Shown here in pieces: positions 35,736 to 44,489 of a stretch of 64,000 bases of DNA. Source of the DNA: an uncultured Oscillospiraceae bacterium (GTDB lineage Bacteria; Bacillota; Clostridia; Oscillospirales; Ruminococcaceae); contig CAKSLI010000002.1 in the NCBI GenBank assembly GCA_934466475.1, positions 1-64,000 on the forward strand, read 5' to 3'. The notes under the pieces were generated by a model. The model was given only the letters and a program-made list of their open reading frames with translations, did no database searches and had not been told where the DNA came from. The position numbers and the translations under genes are program-made. Positions within the stretch are counted from its first letter, which is position 1, and each line of letters begins with the position of its first letter.

Positions 35736-36017
35736 TTAGCGCGCGTACTGCTCCAGCACGGATTTCAGGGCGTTTACGCTTGCGTTGTGGATACGCGCTA
35801 CGGGGATCCCGTGCTTTTCGGACTTCTGGTTCACCGAGTTCACCATTTTATGGGAGCAGGTGTTTGTAAACACTACCATAAGATCAGGCGTGCCGAGCTT
35901 TGCGGAAAAATCCGCGGGCATCTGTGTGAAAACCTTTGCCTTACAGCGGTAGCTCTCGCATATATCCTTGTACCTGGAAGCCATCCTGTCGTTTCCGCCT
36001 ATTACTACTACGCTCAT
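35736..36017 (-). CDS. DUF2325-like protein
   Basis: 93 residues, alpha/beta, starting MSVVVIGGNDRMASRYKDI and containing TNTCSHKMVNSV, a Cys-Ser-His group that could bind a metal. This is the DUF2325 pattern; no function is established. It has its own promoter with the same operator placement as feo, so it is likely part of the same regulon. RBS AGGAG. Confidence 0.82.
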   Translation of the reverse strand: MSVVVIGGNDRMASRYKDICESYRCKAKVFTQMPADFSAKLGTPDLMVVFTNTCSHKMVNSVNQKSEKHGIPVARIHNASVNALKSVLEQYAR

Positions 36018-36037
36018 GTTTGATCTCCTTTTAACAC

Positions 36038-36053
36038 GTTAGCTTTAACTAAC
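36038..36053. promoter_or_regulatory. Putative operator before the DUF2325 gene
   Basis: GTTAGCTTTAACTAAC, an inverted repeat of the same GTTAG-N6-CTAAC type, in the leader. Confidence 0.65.
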
Positions 36054-36118
36054 CAATTTCTCAAAAAAATCAGCAGATATCCTGCCGTACATTATTAATA
36101 GAAGCGCAGAATTCGCAA

Positions 36119-36134
36119 GTTATTCTACGCTAAC
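36119..36134. promoter_or_regulatory. Putative operator at the DUF2325 start site
   Basis: GTTATTCTACGCTAAC, a weaker member of the motif set, immediately downstream of the -10 box as at the feo promoter. Confidence 0.5.
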
Positions 36135-36137
36135 TGA

Positions 36138-36167
36138 ATTGTACCATATAATAGAGGAGTTTGTCAA
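36138..36167 (-). promoter_or_regulatory. Promoter of the DUF2325 gene
   Basis: TTGACA, 18-nt spacer, TACAAT on the - strand. Confidence 0.75.
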
Positions 36168-36237
36168 GAGGTTTCCGGGAAATAATACTCCGCAGAAAAA
36201 GATTTTTGAAAAATGTGTGAAATTTTATTAATCTCGC

Positions 36238-36266
36238 TTGACAAATTAATAATCGTGTGGTAAAAT
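36238..36266 (+). promoter_or_regulatory. Promoter of the RHH-clpB operon
   Basis: Perfect TTGACA, 17-nt spacer, TAAAAT. The expected start site is near 36273, leaving only about 4 nt before the AAGGAGG sequence. No CIRCE or CtsR-type operator was seen. Confidence 0.85.
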
Positions 36267-36281
36267 GTTAATTGTAAGGAG

Positions 36282-36944
36282 GTGGCAGATACGGAAAAGA
36301 GTATATACAGTCTGGTGCTGTCAGACGATGTGGTCGAGGCAGTTGACAGGCTCGCAAGGAGCTCGGGGCTGAGCCGTTCGGCTATGGTCAACCAGCTTCT
36401 GGCGGAGCGCGTATGCTGCGTCACGCCGGAAATGCGGCTGAAAAGCATAACCTCCGCTATCCGGAGCGCTGTCGGGGACGAGTTCTATCTTATGGAGCAG
36501 CCCTCAGCGGCGACTGTCGCCTGCAAGACGGCGCTGAAATACCGGTACAAGCCCACCCTGCGGTATTCCGTGGAGGTCTACGGCGCCGGGAACAAGCGCG
36601 CCGGGGAACTGCGCGTGACGGTACGCACCCAGAGCGAACAGCTCTACTCGGATCTCAGCGGATTCTTCCGGTGCTGGACGGCGCTGGAGCAGAAGTACAT
36701 TGCCGACAGGCTTTCGCAGGACATCATGTTCGCGATAGAGCCCGGGCGGTTCACACGGACGCTCAACATGCCGCCGCAGGGCATATCCGATGAGGAGCTT
36801 GGCCAGGCTGTCGCCGACTACATGGCGGCGCTTGACGAGGCAATGAAGCACTATTTCTCCAAACTGCCCGATATAGAGCACGCACAGACGGCTGCCAAGA
36901 GCAGCTACCGGGCTTCAATAGTAAGGCAGAAAGTCATCATATAA
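36282..36944 (+). CDS. Ribbon-helix-helix-like protein upstream of clpB
   Basis: About 220 residues. The N-terminus (SIYSLVLSDDVVEAVDRLARSSGL..., cut here) looks like a ribbon-helix-helix DNA-binding domain; the rest (about 50-220) is not recognised. It precedes clpB by 13 nt and shares its promoter, so it may control clpB or itself. The start is unclear: GTG 36282 overlaps the AGGAGG sequence (36277-36282), and no ATG, GTG or TTG lies at normal spacing; an ACG codon (36291) does. See the finding on this start. Confidence 0.75.
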   Translation: MADTEKSIYSLVLSDDVVEAVDRLARSSGLSRSAMVNQLLAERVCCVTPEMRLKSITSAIRSAVGDEFYLMEQPSAATVACKTALKYRYKPTLRYSVEVYGAGNKRAGELRVTVRTQSEQLYSDLSGFFRCWTALEQKYIADRLSQDIMFAIEPGRFTRTLNMPPQGISDEELGQAVADYMAALDEAMKHYFSKLPDIEHAQTAAKSSYRASIVRQKVII

Positions 36945-36957
36945 AGGAGGTAATTTT

Positions 36958-39564
36958 ATGAATCCTAACAAGTACACGAAAAAATCCCTTGAGGCTGTTC
37001 AGTCCGCGCAGGATATCTCGATAAGCTATCAGAACAACTGCGTTGAGCAGGAGCACCTGCTGTACGCCCTGCTTTCGCAGGAGGGCAGCCTGACTTCCCA
37101 GGTGCTCACAAAAATGAATATAGACGCGAATGCCGTTGAGCAGGCCGCGCTGCACTTCATTGAGGGAATGCCGAGAGTTTCCGGCAGCGGCAGGGAGGCC
37201 GGCAAGATATATGTTTCCCCTGACCTTGACAAGGCATTCACCGAGGCCGAAGCTCAGGCGGATCGCATGAAGGACGAGTACGTCAGCGTTGAGCATCTGC
37301 TCCTTGCGCTGGCTGAGAAGCCCTCCAGCGGAGTTGCGGGCATATTCCGCAGCTTCGGCATTACCAGGGATAAGCTGCTCAAGGCGATATCCGAGATACG
37401 CGGCAATGCGCGAGTTACTTCCCAGGAGCCGGAGGAGACCTACGACGTGCTGAACAAGTACGGTCAGGATCTTGTCGAACTCGCCCGCCAGAACAAGCTC
37501 GACCCGGTCATCGGCAGAGACAACGAGATAAGAAGCGTTATCCGCATACTCTCCCGTAAGACGAAGAACAACCCCTGCCTTATCGGTGAGCCGGGCGTCG
37601 GCAAGACCGCTATCGTTGAAGGCCTCGCGCTGAGAATCGTCCGCGGAGATGTTCCCTCCAACCTTAAGGACAGAAAGCTGTTCTCGCTGGATATGGGTGC
37701 GCTTATCGCGGGCGCAAAGTACCAGGGCGAATTTGAGGAGCGTCTGAAAGCCGTCCTGAATGAGGTCAAGAAGAGCGAGGGCAAGATACTGCTGTTCATT
37801 GATGAGATACACCTTATCGTCGGCGCCGGAAAGAACGGCGGCGCAATGGACGCAGGCAACCTGCTGAAGCCTATGCTGGCGCGCGGCGAGCTCCACTGCA
37901 TCGGCGCGACTACGCTTGACGAGTACAGCAAGTACATCGAAAAGGATCCCGCGCTGGAGCGCCGTTTCCAGACGGTAATGGCTGACGAGCCCTCCGTTGA
38001 GGACACCATCTCTATCCTGAGAGGTCTGAAGGAGCGCTACGAGGTATTCCACGGCGTACAGATCCACGACAGCGCGATAATCGCAGCGGCTACGCTCTCC
38101 AACAGGTATATCACCGACAGATTCCTGCCGGATAAGGCGATAGACCTTATTGATGAAGCCTGCGCGATGATACGCACCGAAATGGACAGTATGCCGCAGG
38201 AGCTTGATGAGATAAGCCGTTCCATCATGCAGGACGAGATAGAGGAGGCGGCTCTTAAAAAGGAGACAGACCAGCTTTCCAAGGAGCACCTTGCCGATAT
38301 CCAGAAGGAGCTTGCCGAGAAGCGCGAGAAGTTCAACGCCATGAAAGCTAAATGGCAGAACGAAAAGAACGCCATCACAAGGGTCCAGGATCTTCGTAAG
38401 GAGATAGAGAACACCAACGGCGAGATAGAAAAGGCAAAGCGCGAATACAACCTTAACAAGGCGGCTGAGCTCCAGTATGGAAAGCTGCCGAAGCTCCAGC
38501 AGGAGCTGGCAAAGGAGGAGGAGCTCGCCGAGCAGGCAAAGAGCGATTCTCTCCTGCGCGACAAGGTCGGCGAGGACGAGATCGCGCGTATCGTATCCCG
38601 CTGGACAGGTATCCCTGTTTCGAAGCTTGTCGAGGGCGAGCGTGAGAAGATACTTGCTCTGGGCGATACGCTCCACAAGAGGGTCATCGGTCAGGACGAG
38701 GCAGTTGACCGCGTGACTGAGGCTATCATGCGCTCCCGTGCGGGAATCAACGACCCGAAGAAGCCGCTTGGCTCGTTCCTGTTCCTTGGTCCTACCGGCG
38801 TGGGCAAGACGGAGCTTGCCAAGGCTCTGGCAGAGGCTCTGTTCGATGACGAGCACAGCATAGTCCGTCTCGACATGAGCGAATATATGGAGAAATACAG
38901 CGTGTCCAGACTGATAGGCGCGCCTCCAGGATATGTCGGCTATGAGGAGGGCGGTCAGCTCACCGAGGCAGTGCGCAGGAAGCCCTATTCCGTTGTACTG
39001 TTCGATGAGGTCGAAAAGGCTCACCCTGACGTATTCAACGTACTTCTCCAGGTTCTTGACGACGGCCGTATCACCGACGGTCAGGGACGTACCGTGGATT
39101 TCCGCAACACCATCATAATCCTGACCTCCAACCTCGGCTCCCAGTATATCCTCGAGGGTATAAACGACAAGGGCGAGATCTCCGAGGAAGCAAGGAAGTC
39201 CGTTGACGCACTGCTCAAGCAGTCGTTCAGACCGGAGTTCCTGAACCGTCTTGATGAGATCGTGTTCTACAAGCCGCTTCGCAAGGAGGAAATATTCAAG
39301 ATCATCGATCTGCTGGCAGCCTCGCTCAAGAGCCGCCTGAAGGACAAGCAGATCTCCCTTGAGATCACCGACAAGGCAAAGCAGCTCATCGTTGACAGCA
39401 GTTATGATCCGAGCTTCGGTGCGCGTCCTCTCAAGAGGTATATCCAGCGCAACCTTGAAACCATGGTCGCTAAGGAAATACTCCGTGACGAGGTACACCA
39501 GGGCGATACGATCTCGGTAGACGAGCAGAACGGCGAGCTTACCGCGGTAGTTATAAAGAAATAA
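36958..39564 (+). CDS. clpB: ATP-dependent disaggregase ClpB
   Basis: 868 residues: Clp N domain (about 1-150), first AAA+ domain with Walker A GEPGVGKT (210-217), the coiled-coil middle domain (about 400-530) and second AAA+ domain with GPTGVGKT (near 610). It rescues aggregated proteins with DnaK. RBS AAAGGAGG and ATG 36958. Full length; strong terminator 14 nt after the stop. Confidence 0.97.
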   Translation: MNPNKYTKKSLEAVQSAQDISISYQNNCVEQEHLLYALLSQEGSLTSQVLTKMNIDANAVEQAALHFIEGMPRVSGSGREAGKIYVSPDLDKAFTEAEAQADRMKDEYVSVEHLLLALAEKPSSGVAGIFRSFGITRDKLLKAISEIRGNARVTSQEPEETYDVLNKYGQDLVELARQNKLDPVIGRDNEIRSVIRILSRKTKNNPCLIGEPGVGKTAIVEGLALRIVRGDVPSNLKDRKLFSLDMGALIAGAKYQGEFEERLKAVLNEVKKSEGKILLFIDEIHLIVGAGKNGGAMDAGNLLKPMLARGELHCIGATTLDEYSKYIEKDPALERRFQTVMADEPSVEDTISILRGLKERYEVFHGVQIHDSAIIAAATLSNRYITDRFLPDKAIDLIDEACAMIRTEMDSMPQELDEISRSIMQDEIEEAALKKETDQLSKEHLADIQKELAEKREKFNAMKAKWQNEKNAITRVQDLRKEIENTNGEIEKAKREYNLNKAAELQYGKLPKLQQELAKEEELAEQAKSDSLLRDKVGEDEIARIVSRWTGIPVSKLVEGEREKILALGDTLHKRVIGQDEAVDRVTEAIMRSRAGINDPKKPLGSFLFLGPTGVGKTELAKALAEALFDDEHSIVRLDMSEYMEKYSVSRLIGAPPGYVGYEEGGQLTEAVRRKPYSVVLFDEVEKAHPDVFNVLLQVLDDGRITDGQGRTVDFRNTIIILTSNLGSQYILEGINDKGEISEEARKSVDALLKQSFRPEFLNRLDEIVFYKPLRKEEIFKIIDLLAASLKSRLKDKQISLEITDKAKQLIVDSSYDPSFGARPLKRYIQRNLETMVAKEILRDEVHQGDTISVDEQNGELTAVVIKK

Positions 39565-39577
39565 TTGCACAATGCTG

Positions 39578-39607
39578 TGGGGCAGTCAAAACGACTGCCC
39601 CATTTTT
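39578..39607 (+). terminator. Terminator of clpB
   Basis: Stem TGGGGCAGTC / GACTGCCCCA with loop AAAACG, then TTTTT. Confidence 0.9.
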
Positions 39608-39613
39608 CTGAAC

Positions 39614-39645
39614 ATAAAAAGCTCCCCGCGAATCACAGGGAGCTT
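39614..39645 (-). terminator. Distal terminator copy of ispH-rpsA (with U-tract)
   Basis: Stem AAGCTCCC (39619-39626) / GGGAGCTT (39638-39645), then TTTTTATG on the - strand. It is a near copy of the hairpin at 39779-39805, from which it is separated by a 133-bp repeat element. Confidence 0.8.
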
Positions 39646-39778
39646 CAAGTTTGTCGAAAAAAGTATCTATCCCAGACTGTTGAGAAAGGTGCAGATGCTA
39701 GGAAGCGCTATTTCGGCTAGGCTTTGTGCCTGCCGAAATGGCGCTGACAACGCAGATGTACCTTTATCGACAGTCTGA
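39646..39778 (-). repeat. Terminator-associated structured repeat, short form
   Basis: 133 bp between two copies of the ispH-rpsA terminator stem. CAGACTGTTGAGAAAGGT pairs almost fully with ACCTTTATCGACAGTCTG (mismatches mostly G-U type); inside is CAGATGCTAGG (39692-39702) and TGACAACGCAGATG (39745-39758) around an inner stem GCGC..CGGC. Ends and the CTATCCCAG stretch resemble the elements at 47261 and 49470; the inner loop matches the MITE family. Confidence 0.8.
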
Positions 39779-39805
39779 AAGCTCCCCGCGAATTGCGGGG
39801 AGCTT
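39779..39805 (-). terminator. Proximal terminator stem copy of ispH-rpsA (no U-tract)
   Basis: Perfect 11-bp stem AAGCTCCCCGC / GCGGGGAGCTT, loop GAATT, 18 nt after the gene. On the - strand it is followed by TTTCAGAC, so it lacks a proper U-tract. Confidence 0.75.
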
Positions 39806-39822
39806 ATGTTGTTATTCCGGAA

Positions 39823-41763
39823 TTACTCAGCGTCAGCTGCGTTGTCTTCCATAAGAGCCTTGATAGAGAGGGAAACTCTGTTCTTCTCTGTATCGATGTC
39901 GATGATCTTAGCCTCAACTTCCTGACCAACGGAGAGAACATTGTTGATGTTTGTAACTCTCTCAGTGGAGATCTGGGAAATGTGGATAAGGCCGTCAACA
40001 CCAGGAATGATCTGTGCGAATGCACCGAACTCTGTGATGCTTACGATAGTAGCCTTGATAACATCACCGATCTGGTACTCCTCAACGAACTTGGTCCAGG
40101 GGTTCTCGTCAGGATCCTTAGCGGAGAGGGAAACTCTCTTCTTCTCAGGATCGAAGGACTTAACGATAACAGTGATCTTGTCGCCTTCCTTAACGATATC
40201 CTTGGGGTGGCCGACTCTGTTCCATGTCAGCTCGCTTGTGCGAACCAGGCCGTCAACCGGACCGATGTCAACAAATACGCCGTAGTCTTCGATGGAGCGA
40301 ACCTCGCCCTCAAACTTCTGGCCAACCTGAATGGTCTCCCAGAACTTAGCTCTCTCAGCGTCGCGTACCTCTCTGGTAGCCTGTCTGATAGAACCAACGA
40401 CTCTGTTGCGCTGCTCGTTGATCTCGATAACCTTGAACTGTACAGTCTTCTTGACCAGATCCTCGAGCTTGCCGCTTCTCGGAACACCAGTCTGAGATGC
40501 AGGAATAAATACTCTTGTGCCGTTGGTTACAACGATAACGCCGCCCTTAACCGCCTGAGTAACTACGCCCTCAAGAGTCTCGTTTGCTTCCTTGCTTGCT
40601 GCGATCTTCTCCATGCCAAGTGCGGAATCTACCTTCTTCTTGGACAGGAAAACAACGCCCTGAGAATCGTCTACCTTTGTAACGATAGCGTCGATCTCAT
40701 CGCCTACCTTAACGATGTCCTCAACCTTAGCGTTGGGGTCGTTGGTGAGCTCGTCCAGGGGTATGTAGCCCGTGTGCTTTGTGCCCAGCTCAACTACTGC
40801 CTCGTTCGGCTTAACGCTTACAACTGTTGCCTTGACTCTAGCGCCGTTATATAATCTTCTGCTCTCGGACTGCTCGAACAGTGCAGCAAAGCTCTCCTCA
40901 TTTTCATTGTTGTTGATAATCTCGCTCATTTTTAAATGAACCTCCTTTATTGTATAGGCTGGAGTCGAAGCTCCGGCCGTTATTCCGATAATACTATCGG
41001 AGCGCAGACCTGCTATGATCTGCTGGGAAAGCTCTGAGGCACTCTCGATGAACACTGTGCGGCAATATCTCGAACAGATTTCAGCTAACTTTCCTGTGTT
41101 TGAGCTGTGCCTTCCTCCGACAACCAGCATAAGGTCAGCCCGTTGTGCAAGCTCCCCGGCGTTGCGCTGTCGCTCCGAGGTGGCGTTGCAGATTGTGTCG
41201 TATATCTTCACGCAGCAATATTGTTCCCTGATTTTTGCCGAATATTCCAAAAATCTGCTGCGGTCGAAGGTGGTCTGAACAACGAGAGCCGCGCTCCCGC
41301 CGGAAGCCTCGCATTCGTCTAGCACCCTGCGGACTTCGTCAAACTCCATGCACGCGTAAGCCTTGCAGCCTGCGTGACCCATTATCCCCATGACCTCCGG
41401 GTGCTTCCCGTCGCCGAGAATCACCACCGTGCCCTCCGGGGGCTGCTCCGAAACTATCTTGTGGATACGCTTTACAAAAGGACATGTCGCGTCCAGCAGC
41501 ACGGAGCATTTCGCCGCTGCGCCGTCCTCGGTATCCCTGCCGACACCGTGGGAGCGGATAACAAGCGGTTTCCCTGCTGCCTCCTCCACGTCTGCGGCTA
41601 TATGAACTCCCCTTTTTTCAAGGGAATCGGTAACTATCTTGTTGTGTATCAGCGGACCCAGCGTATATATCTCGCCGTATTCATCCGCCGCCTTTTCGGT
41701 GAGCCTTATCGCCCTCTCAACGCCGAAGCAGAAGCCGGAGCCCTCCGCTATCTCAATCAACAT
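39823..41763 (-). CDS. ispH: IspH (LytB) fused to ribosomal protein S1
   Basis: 646 residues. Residues 1-285 are 4-hydroxy-3-methylbut-2-enyl diphosphate reductase with its [4Fe-4S] ligands C12, C94 and C192 and the SHGVGRD and HPEVMG motifs: last step of the MEP isoprenoid pathway. Residues about 300-640 hold four S1 RNA-binding repeats, such as GYIPLDEL, DGLVRTSEL and DGLIHISQI. This fusion is known in Clostridia. The S1 part has the highly biased codon use of an abundant ribosomal protein, unlike the IspH half. Overlaps plsC by 11 nt. Confidence 0.96.
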   Translation of the reverse strand: MLIEIAEGSGFCFGVERAIRLTEKAADEYGEIYTLGPLIHNKIVTDSLEKRGVHIAADVEEAAGKPLVIRSHGVGRDTEDGAAAKCSVLLDATCPFVKRIHKIVSEQPPEGTVVILGDGKHPEVMGIMGHAGCKAYACMEFDEVRRVLDECEASGGSAALVVQTTFDRSRFLEYSAKIREQYCCVKIYDTICNATSERQRNAGELAQRADLMLVVGGRHSSNTGKLAEICSRYCRTVFIESASELSQQIIAGLRSDSIIGITAGASTPAYTIKEVHLKMSEIINNNENEESFAALFEQSESRRLYNGARVKATVVSVKPNEAVVELGTKHTGYIPLDELTNDPNAKVEDIVKVGDEIDAIVTKVDDSQGVVFLSKKKVDSALGMEKIAASKEANETLEGVVTQAVKGGVIVVTNGTRVFIPASQTGVPRSGKLEDLVKKTVQFKVIEINEQRNRVVGSIRQATREVRDAERAKFWETIQVGQKFEGEVRSIEDYGVFVDIGPVDGLVRTSELTWNRVGHPKDIVKEGDKITVIVKSFDPEKKRVSLSAKDPDENPWTKFVEEYQIGDVIKATIVSITEFGAFAQIIPGVDGLIHISQISTERVTNINNVLSVGQEVEAKIIDIDTEKNRVSLSIKALMEDNAADAE

Positions 41764-42358
41764 CAGGCATACTCTCCCCGAGTCTTGCTATTTCGTCCAT
41801 TATCGTAACGCTCACCTGTTTGAGCACCTTTCTGTCGGTGTAATCCACGTCGAAATGCTCAGCGGGGATCTCCTTTCCGATAGAAATGCAGATATTCCGG
41901 CGGAACTTCTTGCGTCCGTACCTGATGAACACAGGCACCACGGGCACCTTGGCCTGCGCCGCGATAAGCGTTACGCCGCTTTTGGCGTGTCCCAGCTTCC
42001 CGTCCTTGGAACGTGTTCCCTCCGGGAAGATAACGAAGATACGCCCGTCCTTCAGGCTGTCCAGCGCCTTTTCGATCGCGGAGTTATCCTTCGCGCCGCG
42101 CTTCACCGGGAATGCGCCCAGACAGCTTATCAGCCATGTGAAGACCGGGTTTATCTCGAAAAGCTCCTGCTTTGCCATGAAGGTATATTTACCTTTGAAG
42201 GTAATGCCCACCACTGGCGGGTCGTTGTTGGAAACATGATTGCTCGCGATGATGTAGCCGCCCTTTTCCTTCGGGATATTCTCCCCGCCGATCACAGTTA
42301 TGTGATAGACGATTATGTAGAACAGCCTTGCGCAGTTGCGGAGAAACGAATAAAACAT
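41753..42358 (-). CDS. plsC: 1-acyl-sn-glycerol-3-phosphate acyltransferase
   Basis: About 201 residues: hydrophobic N-terminus, NHVSNNDP (HX4D), FPEGTRSKDG and a C-terminal basic end. It makes phosphatidic acid. ATG 42358 overlaps the cmk stop (ATGA) and has AAAGGAG 8 nt upstream. Middle gene of the cmk-plsC-ispH-rpsA operon, a conserved order in Clostridia. Confidence 0.93.
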   Translation of the reverse strand: MFYSFLRNCARLFYIIVYHITVIGGENIPKEKGGYIIASNHVSNNDPPVVGITFKGKYTFMAKQELFEINPVFTWLISCLGAFPVKRGAKDNSAIEKALDSLKDGRIFVIFPEGTRSKDGKLGHAKSGVTLIAAQAKVPVVPVFIRYGRKKFRRNICISIGKEIPAEHFDVDYTDRKVLKQVSVTIMDEIARLGESMPDVD

Positions 42359-43032
42359 CAGAGCTTCTCCTTTATTATGCTGCACACCAGCTCGCAGGAC
42401 TGCTCAAAATCAAGCCCCGAGGTATCCGCGAGCACCGCGTCATCCGCCTGCTTCAGCGGAGCCACAGCCCTGTGCGAGTCGTCATAGTCGCGCTTGTTCA
42501 GATCAGCGAGGACTTCCTCAAAGGTCGCCTGAACTCCCTTTGCGCAAAGCTCATCATAGCGGCGCTTTGCCCTTATCTCAGGAGAGGCGGTGAGAAAGAT
42601 CTTGACCTGCGCGTCAGGCAGCACCACCGTGCCGATATCCCTGCCGTCCATGATGACGTTATTCTGTGCTGCGACAGCCCTCTGCATATCGAGGAGCGCA
42701 GCCCTGACCTCCGGCACAGCTGAAACGGCGGAAGCCGCCATTGAGATCTCCGGCAGCCTTATCTCCTCCGAAACATCTTCGCCATTGAGATAGATATGCT
42801 GCACGCCATCGCACAGCCGTATCTCCGGCTTTATCTCCGGGAGCCTTGAAGCGATATCCGCAGCCGAGGACATATCCGCGCCGCTTCTGCGGCAATACAG
42901 CCCGACCGCCCTGTAAAGAGCACCGGTATCGACATATATGAATCCCAGCCGCTGAGCCGCAGTTCTTGCAATGCTGCTTTTTCCTGCGCCGACTGGTCCG
43001 TCAATGGCTGCTGCGATATACTTTCCGGGCAT
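42358..43032 (-). CDS. cmk: Cytidylate kinase
   Basis: About 224 residues: P-loop DGPVGAGKSS near the N-terminus, VDTGALYRAV, and DGRDIGTVV, all typical of CMP/dCMP kinase. ATG 43032 has AGGTG 6 nt upstream; ATG 43038 and a GTG at 43041 are alternatives. First gene of its operon behind a strong promoter. Confidence 0.93.
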   Translation of the reverse strand: MPGKYIAAAIDGPVGAGKSSIARTAAQRLGFIYVDTGALYRAVGLYCRRSGADMSSAADIASRLPEIKPEIRLCDGVQHIYLNGEDVSEEIRLPEISMAASAVSAVPEVRAALLDMQRAVAAQNNVIMDGRDIGTVVLPDAQVKIFLTASPEIRAKRRYDELCAKGVQATFEEVLADLNKRDYDDSHRAVAPLKQADDAVLADTSGLDFEQSCELVCSIIKEKL

Positions 43033-43123
43033 GAACATCACCTGAGTTAGTCACTGTGAACAAGTAACTTAAATTTGGAAAAATGCAAAAAGGTAAAACT
43101 ACCCCTTTATATTTATCCAATTT

Positions 43124-43152
43124 ATTATAACATACAGAACGCGAAATTTCAA
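43124..43152 (-). promoter_or_regulatory. Promoter of cmk-plsC-ispH-rpsA
   Basis: TTGAAA, 17-nt spacer, perfect TATAAT on the - strand, about 90 nt before cmk. Confidence 0.8.
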
Positions 43153-43259
43153 GTGTTTTTTTGCATTTTCTTTAAATTTTCACCGAAAACACAATAATTA
43201 ATGTGATATGTGCCGAAAAACGGGCAGAATTACGGCGAATATTGTCACATCAGGAAATA

Positions 43260-44489
43260 TCACACATTCTGAGAAGCCGCCAGCGCTGCGGAATACGCCG
43301 TTGAAAACGCTATCTGGAGGTTGAATCCTCCGGTATAGGCGTCACAGTCGATTATCTCCCCGGCGAAATACAGCCCCGGACACAGCCGGCTTTCCATGGT
43401 GTTGGGGTTTATCTCCTTTACGGAGACGCCGCCGCGGGTGATTATAGCCTCCTCCACAGGGCGGAAGCGACTTATGTGCAGCGTGAGCCGCTTCAGGAGC
43501 TGTCCGAGCGCGCGGCGCTGTTCCTTTGTCACCTCGTCCACCTTTGTATCAGCCGGAATGCCCGAAAGCTCCGCGATCACCGGAGCCAGCTGAGCCGGAA
43601 GCAGTCCCCGAAGGCTGTCCGCAAAGCGCATTCCCCGGCGTTCGCCGAAATCCCGGAGAATACGCGCGTCAAGCTGCTTTTCGGAAAGCGCGGGCTTCAG
43701 GTCTATCTCGACCATGTACTTTCCGGGTTCCATCGCCGGGATATGCGCCGAAGCGCTCAGCACAGTGGGGCCGCCTATTCCGTATGCAGTGAACATAAGC
43801 TCCCCGAAGTCCTCGTAAACCGCCTTGCCGCCGCACATAAGCCTCATGGAGATATTGCGCAGGTCAAGTCCAGCCGCCTCTGCCGTCCAGTTTTCCTCGG
43901 TCTCCATCGGGATAAGCGAGGGACCGCACGGAGTTATTGTATGCCCCGCCTGCTCCGCCAGCGAATATCCGGAACCGTCCGAGCCTGTCAGCGGATAAGA
44001 GAGCCCTCCGGTAGCGAGGACAACGGCTTTCGCCATTATGCGCCTGCCGGAAACGACCGCGCCGACGCATCTTCCGCCATCGATCATGAGCTCCGTGCAG
44101 TTCCCCCTGATAAAATCAACGTTGAGCCGCTTCATCTGCTTTTCCAGGGCGTTCACCACGTCCCCCGCCCTGTCGGAGACCGGAAAAACGCGCTGTCCGC
44201 GTTCGGTCTTGAGAGGGACCCCGAGCCGCTCGAAATAGTCCATAACGTCCGCCGGGGCGTACTTTGAAAGCGCGCTGTACATGAACCGCGGGTTCCTTGG
44301 TATGTTCTTCATCACGGTGTCGGAGTCGCAGTTGTTGGTGACGTTGCAGCGCCCCTTTCCGGTGATTCCGAGCTTCCGCCCGAAGGACTTTCCGTGCTCG
44401 GCTATCGCGGCGTTTAGCCCCATTTCAGCAGCATGGGCGGCACAGAACATACCTGCTGCGCCGCCTCCGATTATCAGTATATCAAACAT
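43260..44489 (-). CDS. BaiN/HI0933-family NAD(P)/FAD flavoprotein
   Basis: About 409 residues: FAD Rossmann motif IIGGGAAGMFCA, the GKGRCNVTN motif and, near the C-terminus, GGFNLQIAFSTAYSAA, all hallmarks of the BaiN/YhiN group. Reaction in this organism unknown; the bile-acid reductase BaiN belongs here, but most members are uncharacterised. ATG 44489 starts MFDILIIGGG and overlaps the RpiR stop by 8 nt, so it is coupled to the regulator. Confidence 0.88.
   Translation of the reverse strand: MFDILIIGGGAAGMFCAAHAAEMGLNAAIAEHGKSFGRKLGITGKGRCNVTNNCDSDTVMKNIPRNPRFMYSALSKYAPADVMDYFERLGVPLKTERGQRVFPVSDRAGDVVNALEKQMKRLNVDFIRGNCTELMIDGGRCVGAVVSGRRIMAKAVVLATGGLSYPLTGSDGSGYSLAEQAGHTITPCGPSLIPMETEENWTAEAAGLDLRNISMRLMCGGKAVYEDFGELMFTAYGIGGPTVLSASAHIPAMEPGKYMVEIDLKPALSEKQLDARILRDFGERRGMRFADSLRGLLPAQLAPVIAELSGIPADTKVDEVTKEQRRALGQLLKRLTLHISRFRPVEEAIITRGGVSVKEINPNTMESRLCPGLYFAGEIIDCDAYTGGFNLQIAFSTAYSAALAASQNV

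Noticed and set aside
36168-36281. CIRCE or CtsR heat-shock operator before clpB
   Set aside because: Neither TTAGCACTC-N9-GAGTGCTAA nor the CtsR heptad repeat is present.
36937-39570. 877-residue open frame antisense to clpB
   Set aside because: Codon bias of clpB (third-position G/C, few T..A codons) opens the opposite frame; the translation has no domain and no RBS.
39619-39805. Two spaced hairpins as a minimal CRISPR array
   Set aside because: The repeats are a rho-independent terminator stem and the spacer is a structured repeat; no further units and no cas genes.
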